Source: Periplaneta americana
Taxonomy: Eukaryota > Arthropoda > Insecta > Blattodea > Blattidae
Reading direction: 5' to 3'
DNA: 64,000 nt
Assembly: GCF_040183065.1 (NCBI RefSeq)
Contig: NC_091123.1
Coordinates: forward strand, 10,224,001-10,288,000
Part shown: piece after piece, positions 58,301 to 64,000 of the stretch
Layout of the letters: each line of letters opens with the position of its first letter
Position numbering within the stretch: position 1 is the first letter of the stretch
Notes under the pieces: generated by a model
Database searches by the model: none
Seen by the model: the letters and a program-made list of their open reading frames with translations, nothing else
What the model was told of the DNA's origin: nothing
Made by a program: the position numbers and the translations under genes

Positions 58301-61300
58301 AAGTAATTTTTTTTTATGTGTATTTATGCTATGAACTGTTGAATTAGTTACAAAGTTTTCATGATTACATACGAGGAAAATTATTAATGAAAAGATATAC
58401 TGACAAGCCATGGGCATTATTTGTATTTTTTTTTAAATAGTTCTACACGATTCCTTAGATTTGGCACCTACTATTATTCTAATTACTCTTTTTTGTAATA
58501 GAAATATATTGTTACTATCTGTGGAATTTCCCCAGAATATTATTCCAAAACTCATTACCGAGTGGAAGTATGCAAAGTATATTGTTTTTAAATTATTGCT
58601 TATAAGAAAAGCAGTATTAAATGAGATCATAATATTTTAATGAGAAAATATAAAACTATGAAGTTGCTATAATGACAGAGCTTACTGCTGTATTAACTAG
58701 ATACATATTTGTCTGTAAAAATTGCATATTTCTGCACATCTCGCAGAATGTGCAGTGAGTCAGTTTATAACTGTAGCTTGTATGATTGCATGTTGCAGGC
58801 AGGTAATCCAGACCACATGAAGATGGTGAAGGATATGGGAATCTCTATCCTGACACTTCCAGATGGTCGTGTGCAGCTCCTGCACACATTTGCTAATGTG
58901 AGTGAATAGCCTGTTATTATGTAGAGTGAGGAGGTGTGTTTAGTTTCACATTGCTTTCCTACATTTCACAAAGTAATGCTCGTATCTTTACTTCCTTATT
59001 GTACCAAATACAGTAAACCCTCTTTAAGGCGAACCTCAAGAGACCGAAAAATCGCCTGTTTGTATTAACAAAGTTCGTCTTATCCAAGTTTGATCGATTT
59101 TTGTTGCAGTGAATCCACTATCACTCTTTCTGTTCAAAACACTTCCTCATGGTTTGTAGTTAGACAGTTTTTGGGCTCATGTTCGGTGCCCTTGGCATGA
59201 TCCCATGAGAAACTTTAAATCAACTTAAACAATTTAAAATTTCTGATGCAATGATTGATGCCATAGGATCTCGTGTGTTAAAATCATCCTTAGCTATAAT
59301 TAGTAATCATTTGTACCCAACAAACTTTTATTGTAAATAATTTCCTATGTTTTCATATCATTTATCTTAATGTTTTCTTTTTCCTTTCAAATTGTCACAC
59401 AATTGGTTTTCATGATTATTCTTTATGAATTGATTAGTAGGCCGATCTATTTGAACCCTTATTTAGGGCGGCTTTTTTATTAGAAAATTAGTTGAATTTC
59501 GAATCTCATGTGAATGACACAAGTAGTAGTTCAAGAGACATGCCAAGATTCAATGCTTTTTGCATCCTGATGATCTAGGTGGGGGTAAACTTAGTGAAAG
59601 ACAGTGCCAAGTACAGCTTGCAGTGTTGAGGTGTTGTGTTGTAGGCTCGAACCCCGTCTGATGCAGAGGAAGGCCTGCTGTTCATGCAGGAGATGGTGGA
59701 GCTGGCCAAGACGCAGTCACAGCAGCCAGACGCTCCACCCCAGGCCGTGGCCTTCACTGTACAGAATGCAGTTGATCTCAAGGAGAAGCGCATTGTGATA
59801 AGTGCGGGACCAGCACACTTTGGACGGGAGCTCCGAGGCACTGACCAGGTGAGCATGCCACAGACTCCTGCCACTTGTTTACAAGTTCGACCACACCACC
59901 ATTGTAGAGCACTGTGCATATGTAACGAATACCAATTATGAAGTTTAAAACTGCACTTATTGGTAGAGACCTGAATTTTTAGCATCTATTTTCATCAAAA
60001 TTAGCATCTACTTTTTTAAAATTAGCATCTTTTTTTTTTTTCCAAAGGAAACTTTGTGGATTCTACCTTTCAGTTCTCAAAAGATAACATTGTGCACAGT
60101 TCAGCGTTTTCCTCCTTCAAATTACATCGTCTGTCTGAAACAGCAGCACCATACTGTGGTAAAACACGTTCACTGTCAACATTCTTGTTGGTGTCCACAG
60201 TACTTGCGAACAACATTCTGAAAATGCTTCATTCTCTGTTCTCAAAGTATTAAACGCTTTCACTATGTCACATTTTTAATTTTTTTACCTACTGCTTCTT
60301 AAATGAATTGTATGCACTTCGAATTTTTTGTTTTGATATACTCGAAAATCCTGGAAACATGTCAGTATTTGATTCGTCAACATTGTTCATTAGAACTGCA
60401 TTCTTTGGGTAGAATGTCTTTGATTTAGCCTCAAAGTTCCCCTTTTTCTTCAATTCTTTGCTGACTGAGCAGCTTTGGAAAACACATCTTTGCATGTAGC
60501 TTCACCCAATGGGCTTAAAAAGTGCCTTTAATTTTTTTATATACTATATAATGAGCTTTTTGCTTGAAAAATAGAATTGTACTGATAAATCGCTATTAAA
60601 TAGCATTTTTGATAGGAAATTCCCATTTTTTTCGCACTTTCAGTTCAGCTAGAAAATCATGATAAATCACCTTACAGATGAAAAATACTTTCTACTTCAC
60701 AATTTAAAAATTCGCGAATTTCGCAAATGCGAAATTTTGGGGTCCCTACCTACTGGTATATTGCAAGTGCGTGGTGTTGATGGTGAAATACCAATTGTGT
60801 ATTACAGGAAGGACTGAAATTTGCTGACCTAACCAGCACAGCAATGGCAATAATACTATTGTAGCTAAAATATGTTGGTCAGTATGTTTCAGTCTGTTCT
60901 GCATAATACAATTGACATTTCACTGTCAACATTCTCGATGTATTTGTCATGTACAAATAAATATAGCTGTAAGTTACATAAAAACCTTGGTGAAACATTC
61001 CCCTTATATCTACAGGATGAAAATATATGAACATAGATCTGGAAATGCTTTATTTCCTTGTTAGAGATCTTTGTGTATAATTCCGTTTACATTGTATGTG
61101 GGTCATTCGATAAGTAATGTACTACAATTTTTTTCTTATTTAAGTTTTGTTTTATTGTAATTGCAAATATACCACTGTATTTCCCAATTCATTGGTTACA
61201 AATACCTATTTTTTTCTACATAGTAGCCTTGCGCCACCTAAATGGTAGAGCCTGTATGCCATCACGGTGCCACTCTGCTGATCTTCCTCTCAGCCACTTC

Positions 61301-62529
61301 GATGATGACTTCCTCATCATTGTTGTGTCACTTCCACGGATTGCATCTTTTATGAGATCCAGACCTGTCTTCAAACAGTTGACTAAACAACAACAACTGC
61401 ATCACTGTCATCTAACTGAAAATATGAAATTACATAAAGTTATGTAAGAAGGTTTCAAGATGCTGATGAGAAAATAAATTGGTACATTATTATTTATAAT
61501 ATGATGTACAAGCTTGTTTGTTTTTGTATGGGATGCCATCACAGATACCATGTGCATAGTGCATTACACCCTATACCAGAACACTGAACACCAGAACTGT
61601 GGTAACACATAGAAACAGATGTACATTAAGAATTATAATTAATAATTATTAATGTAAAATAGTATACCAAATGAAAATCTGCAAGTGTCTTTTAATAAAT
61701 GCCCAAAATTTCCTCCATTAGGACTGATATATGCATCAACCCACCATTTCATTGAATTCCGTATGTGCTGATGTATCAGAGAATTTCAGATTGTCTTCAA
61801 GCAGTCTACAGTGCGGTCACAAAGTCTCTGGCTATCATCTGGGATCGCATACACAACGATTTTACTTGTCCCCACAAATAAAAGAGCATGAAGTTACAAT
61901 TCGTCATATTGGTAGTGGGCCATTTTGTAAAAGAACAGGCAAATTCTTCTTCAAGATTCCTTTGCATCTTCATCTGTCAAGGTTGTAGAAAAGGAGCTTT
62001 AACAAAGAAATACAGCATTTTGAAACCTATGCTCATACATATATCATATTTTCATTCTCTAGATAAGAGGAATGTTTTTCCAAAGTTTGAGGTACTTTTT
62101 AGTTACACCCTGTATATGCACGAAATTTCTACCATGATATCCATTAGTACTCTGTGCTGTAGGAAAATTTGTATTAAGAGCAACATATTATACCCTCCAC
62201 TGTTAAATACCATGTGCTTTGCAGATTTATTTATTTTGCCAGTCAAAAGCTCTGGGACAGAGTACAGGCTTTCGGATAACAGTGGTTGTTGTAGTTGATA
62301 TGAAACCTGTAAACAAATTTAAAAAAAGGATATGGCTAACCAGGGATATCAGTATTCTCCTCCATGTGCCATCTGTTGTGATGTTGACAGACTTGTTTGA
62401 TTGTTGCAGGTGAAGGGTCGAATAGGAGTGGCAGACCCGTTGAGGGTGTGTGCAGATCTACTAAACCCTGAGCGGCTCAAGGGACGTGTTGCCATCATGG
62501 AGCGCGGTGACTGCATGTTTGTGGAGAAA
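38396..62529 (+). CDS. EDEM3: EDEM3, ER alpha-mannosidase-like protein (3' partial)
   Basis: Sixteen exons join in frame to 701 codons: 38396-38535, 40268-40313, 41857-41957, 42040-42079, 44631-44743, 45996-46149, 46368-46496, 47946-48149, 48695-48820, 51532-51636, 53026-53213, 54457-54616, 57078-57251, 58799-58897, 59645-59848 and 62410-62529. Residues about 9-29 are a hydrophobic ER signal. A GH47 mannosidase domain follows (about 47-490), with candidate acid Glu140 in [34 protein letters not shown] and the FTTEAH end motif at about 481-486. The final residues enter a protease-associated domain ([15 protein letters not shown]), which singles out EDEM3 from EDEM1 and EDEM2. EDEM3 trims mannose from misfolded glycoproteins to commit them to ER-associated degradation. 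Human EDEM3 has about 930 residues and a KDEL-type end, so roughly a quarter is missing here. The start is the only in-frame ATG after a TGA at 38345. Confidence 0.93.
40268..40313 (+). CDS. EDEM3: EDEM3 exon 2
   Basis: Only 46 bp, encoding (K)[15 protein letters not shown], the first helix of the GH47 barrel. Acceptor TTTACAG, donor ATG|GTGAGT. Confidence 0.88.
40555..40645 (-). mobile_element. tRNA-derived SINE (family 6)
   Basis: On the minus strand: CATAGCTTAGATGCTAAGAG (A-box side), then GGGTTCAATTCCC (B box), in EDEM3 intron 2. Confidence 0.68.
40646..41500. other. CT-rich intronic sequence
   Basis: Irregular pyrimidine-rich DNA of EDEM3 intron 2 with many CTGC, TTCT and CTCC words. 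Open frames here (Leu/Ser/Pro-rich) reflect composition only. Confidence 0.55.
41505..41757 (+). mobile_element. Family-1 SINE, sense orientation in EDEM3 intron 2
   Basis: TGGAGTAATGGTTAGCACGT (A-box side), GGGTTCGATTCCCGG (B box), the conserved body and an A-rich end followed by a run of A. Inverted relative to 5217-5473. Confidence 0.85.
41857..41957 (+). CDS. EDEM3: EDEM3 exon 3
   Basis: [20 protein letters not shown] through GDIDDTLG. Cys76 aligns with human EDEM3 Cys83, which I recall as being implicated in redox control by ERp46. Confidence 0.9.
42040..42079 (+). CDS. EDEM3: EDEM3 exon 4
   Basis: A 40-bp exon encoding (N)[13 protein letters not shown], a signature GH47 helix. It sits after an 82-bp intron, the shortest in the gene. 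Confidence 0.9.
42183..42525 (-). mobile_element. tRNA-derived SINE (family 4), nearly full length
   Basis: On the minus strand: CGTGGCATCGTGGTCTAAGG (A box), GGTTCGAGTCC (B box), then a body of about 250 bp ending at the GGTTGTAGCGCCACGG segment. In EDEM3 intron 4. Confidence 0.82.
42815..43075 (+). mobile_element. LINE C-terminal fragment
   Basis: The peptide [20 protein letters not shown] and LGCLLCHES, then KEHLITC, follow the tail pattern of lineage C ([22 protein letters not shown]). Confidence 0.68.
43092..43620 (+). mobile_element. Long tRNA-derived SINE (family 7)
   Basis: GAGTTAGCTCTGTGGTAGCT (A box) and CAGGTTCGATTCCCGGCG (B box), followed by about 450 bp of non-tRNA body. The end abuts the CA/CT-rich tract at 43621. 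Confidence 0.72.
43621..44466. repeat. 850-bp polypyrimidine (CT-rich) tandem tract
   Basis: Almost purely C and T on the plus strand, built from variants of CCCTCTCTGTCTCTCTCCCC that become more regular after about 44040. It lies in EDEM3 intron 4 directly after a SINE. Long Ser/Leu/Pro frames on the plus strand and Arg/Glu/Gly frames on the minus strand are composition artefacts. Confidence 0.92.
44631..44743 (+). CDS. EDEM3: EDEM3 exon 5: catalytic acid
   Basis: [20 protein letters not shown] and [11 protein letters not shown]. Glu140 aligns with the human Glu147 that is needed for activity. Confidence 0.92.
44812..45383 (-). mobile_element. LINE lineage A fragment, EDEM3 intron 5
   Basis: The minus strand has [20 protein letters not shown] and other C-terminal pieces in shifted frames, with the usual 3' end at about 44820. 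Antisense to EDEM3. Confidence 0.8.
45430..45790 (-). mobile_element. Second LINE lineage A fragment, EDEM3 intron 5
   Basis: Same 3' end and orientation as the copy just upstream, with a TTACTTACAAATGG edge at about 45436. More decayed, truncated at about 45780. Confidence 0.78.
45996..46149 (+). CDS. EDEM3: EDEM3 exon 6
   Basis: [17 protein letters not shown] through [15 protein letters not shown], residues 147-198. The donor AGG|GTCAGC is weaker than the others in the gene. Confidence 0.9.
46368..46496 (+). CDS. EDEM3: EDEM3 exon 7
   Basis: [20 protein letters not shown] through [15 protein letters not shown], residues 199-241. Acceptor TTTTCAG, donor GAG|GTACCA. Confidence 0.9.
46738..47345 (-). 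mobile_element. LINE 3' fragment interrupted by a foldback MITE
   Basis: Closely similar to 25775-26100 in the same orientation, including TCTTCTTAATGTATCCAG and CTTCATCATGATTATTACAC. A 239-bp MITE splits it at 46901-47139. Confidence 0.8.
46901..47139. mobile_element. Foldback MITE with TA duplication
   Basis: The left arm AACCGTTCAGAGCAGAAGTG and the reverse-complemented right arm AGCCATTCAGAGCAGAAGTG begin an inverted repeat that covers almost the whole element. TA flanks it (46899-46900 and 47140-47141). The paralogous LINE at 25775-26510 lacks the insert. Confidence 0.85.
47346..47431 (-). mobile_element. tRNA-derived SINE head (family 8)
   Basis: The minus strand begins GTCGGCCTGGGCAGCGCAGT and has the B box GGGTTCGATCCCGG. 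It sits between two LINE fragments in EDEM3 intron 7. Confidence 0.62.
47432..47592 (+). mobile_element. LINE lineage A, 3' end, EDEM3 intron 7
   Basis: Plus-strand copy of the lineage A 3' end (GGAAGGATAATATTAGACTG, then GAACCTCCGGGTTC) with a short AT tail. Confidence 0.78.
47946..48149 (+). CDS. EDEM3: EDEM3 exon 8
   Basis: [20 protein letters not shown] through [20 protein letters not shown], residues 242-309. [10 protein letters not shown] is a conserved acidic active-site segment of GH47. Confidence 0.93.
48695..48820 (+). CDS. EDEM3: EDEM3 exon 9
   Basis: [20 protein letters not shown] through [13 protein letters not shown], residues 310-351. Confidence 0.92.
48897..49300 (+). mobile_element. 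LINE lineage A fragment, EDEM3 intron 9
   Basis: Encodes [35 protein letters not shown] and onward in shifted frames, ending in AAGTAAATATTATT that runs into a TTA microsatellite. Confidence 0.82.
49303..49361. repeat. (TTA)n microsatellite at a LINE tail
   Basis: About 19 TTA units directly following the LINE 3' end, probably grown from its tail. Confidence 0.9.
49425..49626 (+). mobile_element. tRNA-derived SINE (family 9) with poly-A tail
   Basis: ATGATCTAGTGGTCAGAG (A box), CCGAGTTCGAGTCC (B box), a short body and an A run at about 49611-49625. Confidence 0.78.
50140..50880 (+). mobile_element. LINE lineage C with RNase H domain, EDEM3 intron 9
   Basis: Open for about 230 codons: [17 protein letters not shown] starts the RNase H domain (first acidic motif), [10 protein letters not shown] gives the next acid, and [20 protein letters not shown] the last motif. 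The tail has [36 protein letters not shown] and ends SNAWH-stop at 50842, followed by an AAC-rich 3' end. It is a Jockey/I-type LINE 3' part and the freshest LINE copy in the window. Confidence 0.85.
51532..51636 (+). CDS. EDEM3: EDEM3 exon 10
   Basis: [20 protein letters not shown] through EAFTTDFQ, residues 352-386. Confidence 0.92.
51955..52340 (+). mobile_element. LINE C-terminal fragment, EDEM3 intron 10
   Basis: [20 protein letters not shown], then [15 protein letters not shown], is the same tail domain as the copy at 50140-50880, with a different C-terminal end after a shift. Confidence 0.78.
53026..53213 (+). CDS. EDEM3: EDEM3 exon 11
   Basis: [20 protein letters not shown] through VRTGMHED(R), residues 387-448. 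Contains the conserved Glu residues of RPEFLEST and Cys433, the likely equivalent of human Cys442. Confidence 0.93.
53362..54244. mobile_element. hAT-type non-autonomous transposon
   Basis: The left end CAGTGGCGGCTT and the reverse-complemented right end TAGTGGCGGCTT are inverted repeats. A perfect 8-bp duplication CTTATAAG lies at 53354-53361 and 54245-54252. The 8-bp target and CAGTGGCG-type end fit the hAT superfamily. The 883-bp interior has no long transposase frame. In EDEM3 intron 11. Confidence 0.82.
54457..54616 (+). CDS. EDEM3: EDEM3 exon 12: end of the GH47 domain
   Basis: (R)[20 protein letters not shown] through [12 protein letters not shown], residues 449-502. The Thr-Glu pair of FTTEAH matches the calcium-site end of GH47 enzymes. 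Confidence 0.92.
55054..55720 (-). mobile_element. Tandem pair of family-2 SINE units
   Basis: Two direct copies with a period of 382 bp (starting 55054 and 55436), each with GTACCGAAGTACATATGATA, a body and a minus-strand head with TTAGTGGATAAAGC and the GGGTTCAAATCCC-type B box. The second unit is cut off at GTCCACAC. Confidence 0.82.
55721..55961 (+). mobile_element. Inverted third family-2 SINE unit
   Basis: Reverse complement of the unit beginning at 55507. It carries TGGCTTAGTGGATAAAGC and GGGTTCAAATCCCGG on the plus strand. Together with 55507-55720 it makes a palindrome with arms of about 210 bp. Confidence 0.85.
57078..57251 (+). CDS. EDEM3: EDEM3 exon 13
   Basis: [20 protein letters not shown] followed by PNTLHLFP, residues 503-560. 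CPNTxxLFP and the C-P-R segment are conserved in EDEM3; the exon is shorter than the human segment between them. Confidence 0.88.
57680..57775 (-). mobile_element. LINE lineage C 3' end, decayed
   Basis: The minus strand contains AATATTGGAGAGCAAGATAG and an AAC-rich tail region, matching the end of 50140-50880 and 15590-15690. Confidence 0.55.
57913..58640 (-). mobile_element. Jockey-like LINE fragment (lineage D)
   Basis: The minus-strand peptide [20 protein letters not shown], then [16 protein letters not shown], is the region after the reverse transcriptase in Jockey-type LINEs. Further pieces ([28 protein letters not shown]) follow in other frames. It ends in a TATTG-unit tail at about 57913-57935. 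Confidence 0.82.
58799..58897 (+). CDS. EDEM3: EDEM3 exon 14
   Basis: [33 protein letters not shown], residues 561-593. Matches the NPEHLEILKKMG / DGRVQL region of EDEM3. Confidence 0.88.
59009..59100. mobile_element. Tigger-like terminal fragment
   Basis: TACAGTAAACCCTCTTTAAG resembles the CAGTAAAACCC end of 6817-7810, with a TA before it. No opposite end found. Confidence 0.4.
59645..59848 (+). CDS. EDEM3: EDEM3 exon 15
   Basis: [20 protein letters not shown] through [14 protein letters not shown], residues 594-661. The DAEDGLRFMQEM and TAGPAQFG equivalents mark the lead into the PA domain. Confidence 0.9.
59960..60752 (-). mobile_element. Decayed hAT transposon
   Basis: The ends TTGGTAGAGACC and, reverse-complemented, TAGGTAGGGACC are short inverted repeats. 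On the minus strand at about 60078-60209 a peptide reads [20 protein letters not shown] followed by RCNLKEEN. The pattern S-x-E-R-x-x-x-x-Y...SDRR-x-N-L...EN is the hAT C-terminal dimerisation segment. Other frames are broken. ATTAGCATCT occurs three times near the left end. Confidence 0.6.
61098..61390 (-). mobile_element. Mariner-type transposon end with transposase scrap
   Basis: GGTCATTCGATAAGTAATGT resembles mariner termini. On the minus strand an AAAGTCATCATC-type segment gives [17 protein letters not shown], followed after a stop by a [10 protein letters not shown]-like piece, as in mariner C-termini (W/CIEL-GGDYVEK). Confidence 0.55.
61715..62117 (-). mobile_element. Second mariner-like remnant
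   Basis: The minus strand near 61720-61790 reads [20 protein letters not shown] followed by FGHLL, like the C-terminal CxxxNGGHFEHLL of some mariner transposases. ACACCCTGTATA at about 62106-62117 resembles common insect mariner termini. Boundaries are uncertain. Confidence 0.4.
62410..62529 (+). CDS. EDEM3: EDEM3 exon 16: start of PA domain
   Basis: [20 protein letters not shown] and [15 protein letters not shown], residues 662-701. Donor AAA|GTGAGT. No further exon appears before the window ends. Confidence 0.9.
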
Positions 62530-64000
62530 GTGAGTGGCTGGCCGCACTTGCTCTTAAATTGTATTTTCCTAAAATGACTCCAACATGTAACATGGTTGTC
62601 AATTACAAATTCCACTTTGAGTTTTGAACCTGGACTTGTGGCATAAAGTTACTTTAGGTTTGAGGTCATGACCCTAGGCCAGTGATTATATGTTGTGGAA
62701 AATTTCCTTTTTCCAGACATATTTCGTCGTCATATTTAAAGAAAGTGGAAGAATGGGAATTGTTAACATTTTGTCCAAAAGTCGAGGAAATTATATATTT
62801 TGGAAGAATGCGAAAAATGTATATGAAACACTGTCTCTAATACAGATTAAGTTGCAGGCTTTTAACATTGAACAGTAGATACCATTCAATCAATGTATGT
62901 TCATGCTTCCAATTTAATGTTTGTTTCATTGATGGCAAGTCCATTAATTAAGCTCTTTTATACTTGAACTACTGACATTGCTTTTTAAGACTTAACTTCT
63001 GTTGCAAAATTTATTTGGAATTACTTTAGCGGATTAATGCTCTGCTTCAGTAAGCATATGCACTTGTTACACAAACTTTCAGATGCTTGTGTTTCTTACT
63101 TAATACACCGTGGTTATAAATTGTTGAACGATTTCAAAAGGCTATATTTTCACCAATATTGAACATAAATACATGATCTTACCACCATTTGAAAGAAGGA
63201 AGTTTGAAAGTGCTGTCTGTGTCCATTGCATGGCCAATCCATCGATCTGGTAGGTGTTGATTTAGGTACCTCCATATGCCAATGTAGAAGGGCTTCATCT
63301 TGTTGGAAAATGAACCCTGTTCCTCCTCATCTGTGAGTTGTGGTATTAGCCAATTTTCTTAAATCACTTCGAAATATTTGTTTTTAATATTATATCTTTC
63401 AAAACAACACAATCCTTTATTAAGATTCAACAGAAAATATAGTGAAACAGTATTTCTTAAATACCTGAAAAAAATTGAAAAAGTGAACAAAACAGGTTTT
63501 GGAACTATAGGACTCATTTGATTTAATTCGTTCATCCCATATAGTCTTCAGAAGCAATTTCATATGTTGTTAGTAAATGTCATTTTAGTTCAACCTTTTT
63601 TCTCATTTATGCGATTTTTCCGTCAGATCCCCATAGAAGTGTATAAATGAAATTCTACTGTAATATTTAAAAAATAGCAGCAGACAAAATACAATTTATT
63701 AGAAGAACTGAAAATGGAAGTTATACTTCAGCACATCAAAACTACAGAAATGATTAGAAAAAGAAAATACAGTAATTCAAAAAATGGATCTCCTTTGAAT
63801 GACATTTTTTCAAATATTCTGAAATATCATGGAAGACTGTGAAGAGACGCAACAGACTATTGACAATTAATTTAATAATTTATTGATCCATTCTTGAATC
63901 TCTTTATTCGTTTGTGATTCATTGGCTTGTAAATATATTTATTTGCAGTTAAATTACAATATTTGTATTTATTTACGAATTAGACATTACAATATCTGCT
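62530..64000 (+). other. EDEM3: EDEM3 intron 16, to window end
   Basis: No further exon of the PA domain is found. AT-rich. A fragment at about 63600-63656 ending AATTCTACTGTAAT resembles a Tigger-type right end. Confidence 0.5.

Noticed and set aside
1-64000. CRISPR arrays, operons, bacterial promoters or a bacterial-type island
   Set aside because: Spliced animal genes throughout and no regularly spaced repeats with unique spacers.

Overview
This window is nuclear DNA from an animal, most likely an insect. It is AT-rich, with short exons separated by introns of up to 2.7 kb and a dense load of transposable elements. The genes are the animal orthologues of Abl, ABHD13 and EDEM3. The mix of tRNA-headed SINEs, several LINE lineages and Tigger, PIF/Harbinger, hAT and mariner relics suggests a large hemimetabolous insect genome. 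A cockroach or termite is my best guess; that is inference, not proof.

Layout. Positions 2-841 (+) hold the last coding exon of an Abl tyrosine kinase, including its F-actin-binding domain. Positions 842-32232 hold no convincing host gene: about 31 kb of Abl 3' UTR plus intergenic DNA, with Tigger-like and PIF/Harbinger elements, MITEs, SINEs and fragments of at least four LINE lineages, several of them nested. Positions 32233-37718 (-) hold a complete five-exon ABHD13-type serine hydrolase of 364 codons, and every exon joins in frame. Positions 37719-38395 are a 677-bp head-to-head intergenic stretch, a candidate shared promoter. From 38396 (+) the window holds the first 16 coding exons (701 codons) of EDEM3, running to 62529. 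The last exon seen lies inside the protease-associated (PA) domain, and the 3' end of the gene is beyond the window. The EDEM3 introns carry SINEs, LINE 3' ends, a hAT element with 8-bp target duplications, a foldback MITE, an 850-bp polypyrimidine tract and an inverted-repeat SINE cluster.

How the genes relate. Abl is a cytoplasmic signalling kinase. ABHD13 is a membrane-anchored alpha/beta hydrolase. EDEM3 is an ER mannosidase that trims glycans on misfolded glycoproteins for ER-associated degradation. I see no shared pathway; ABHD13 and EDEM3 are linked only by their divergent starts.

I found no sign of a new multi-gene system. The most notable items are structural: the palindromic SINE cluster at 55054-55961, a LINE inserted in another LINE, a foldback MITE whose empty site survives in a second copy, a GC-AG intron in ABHD13, and an ACGT-core motif in the divergent promoter.
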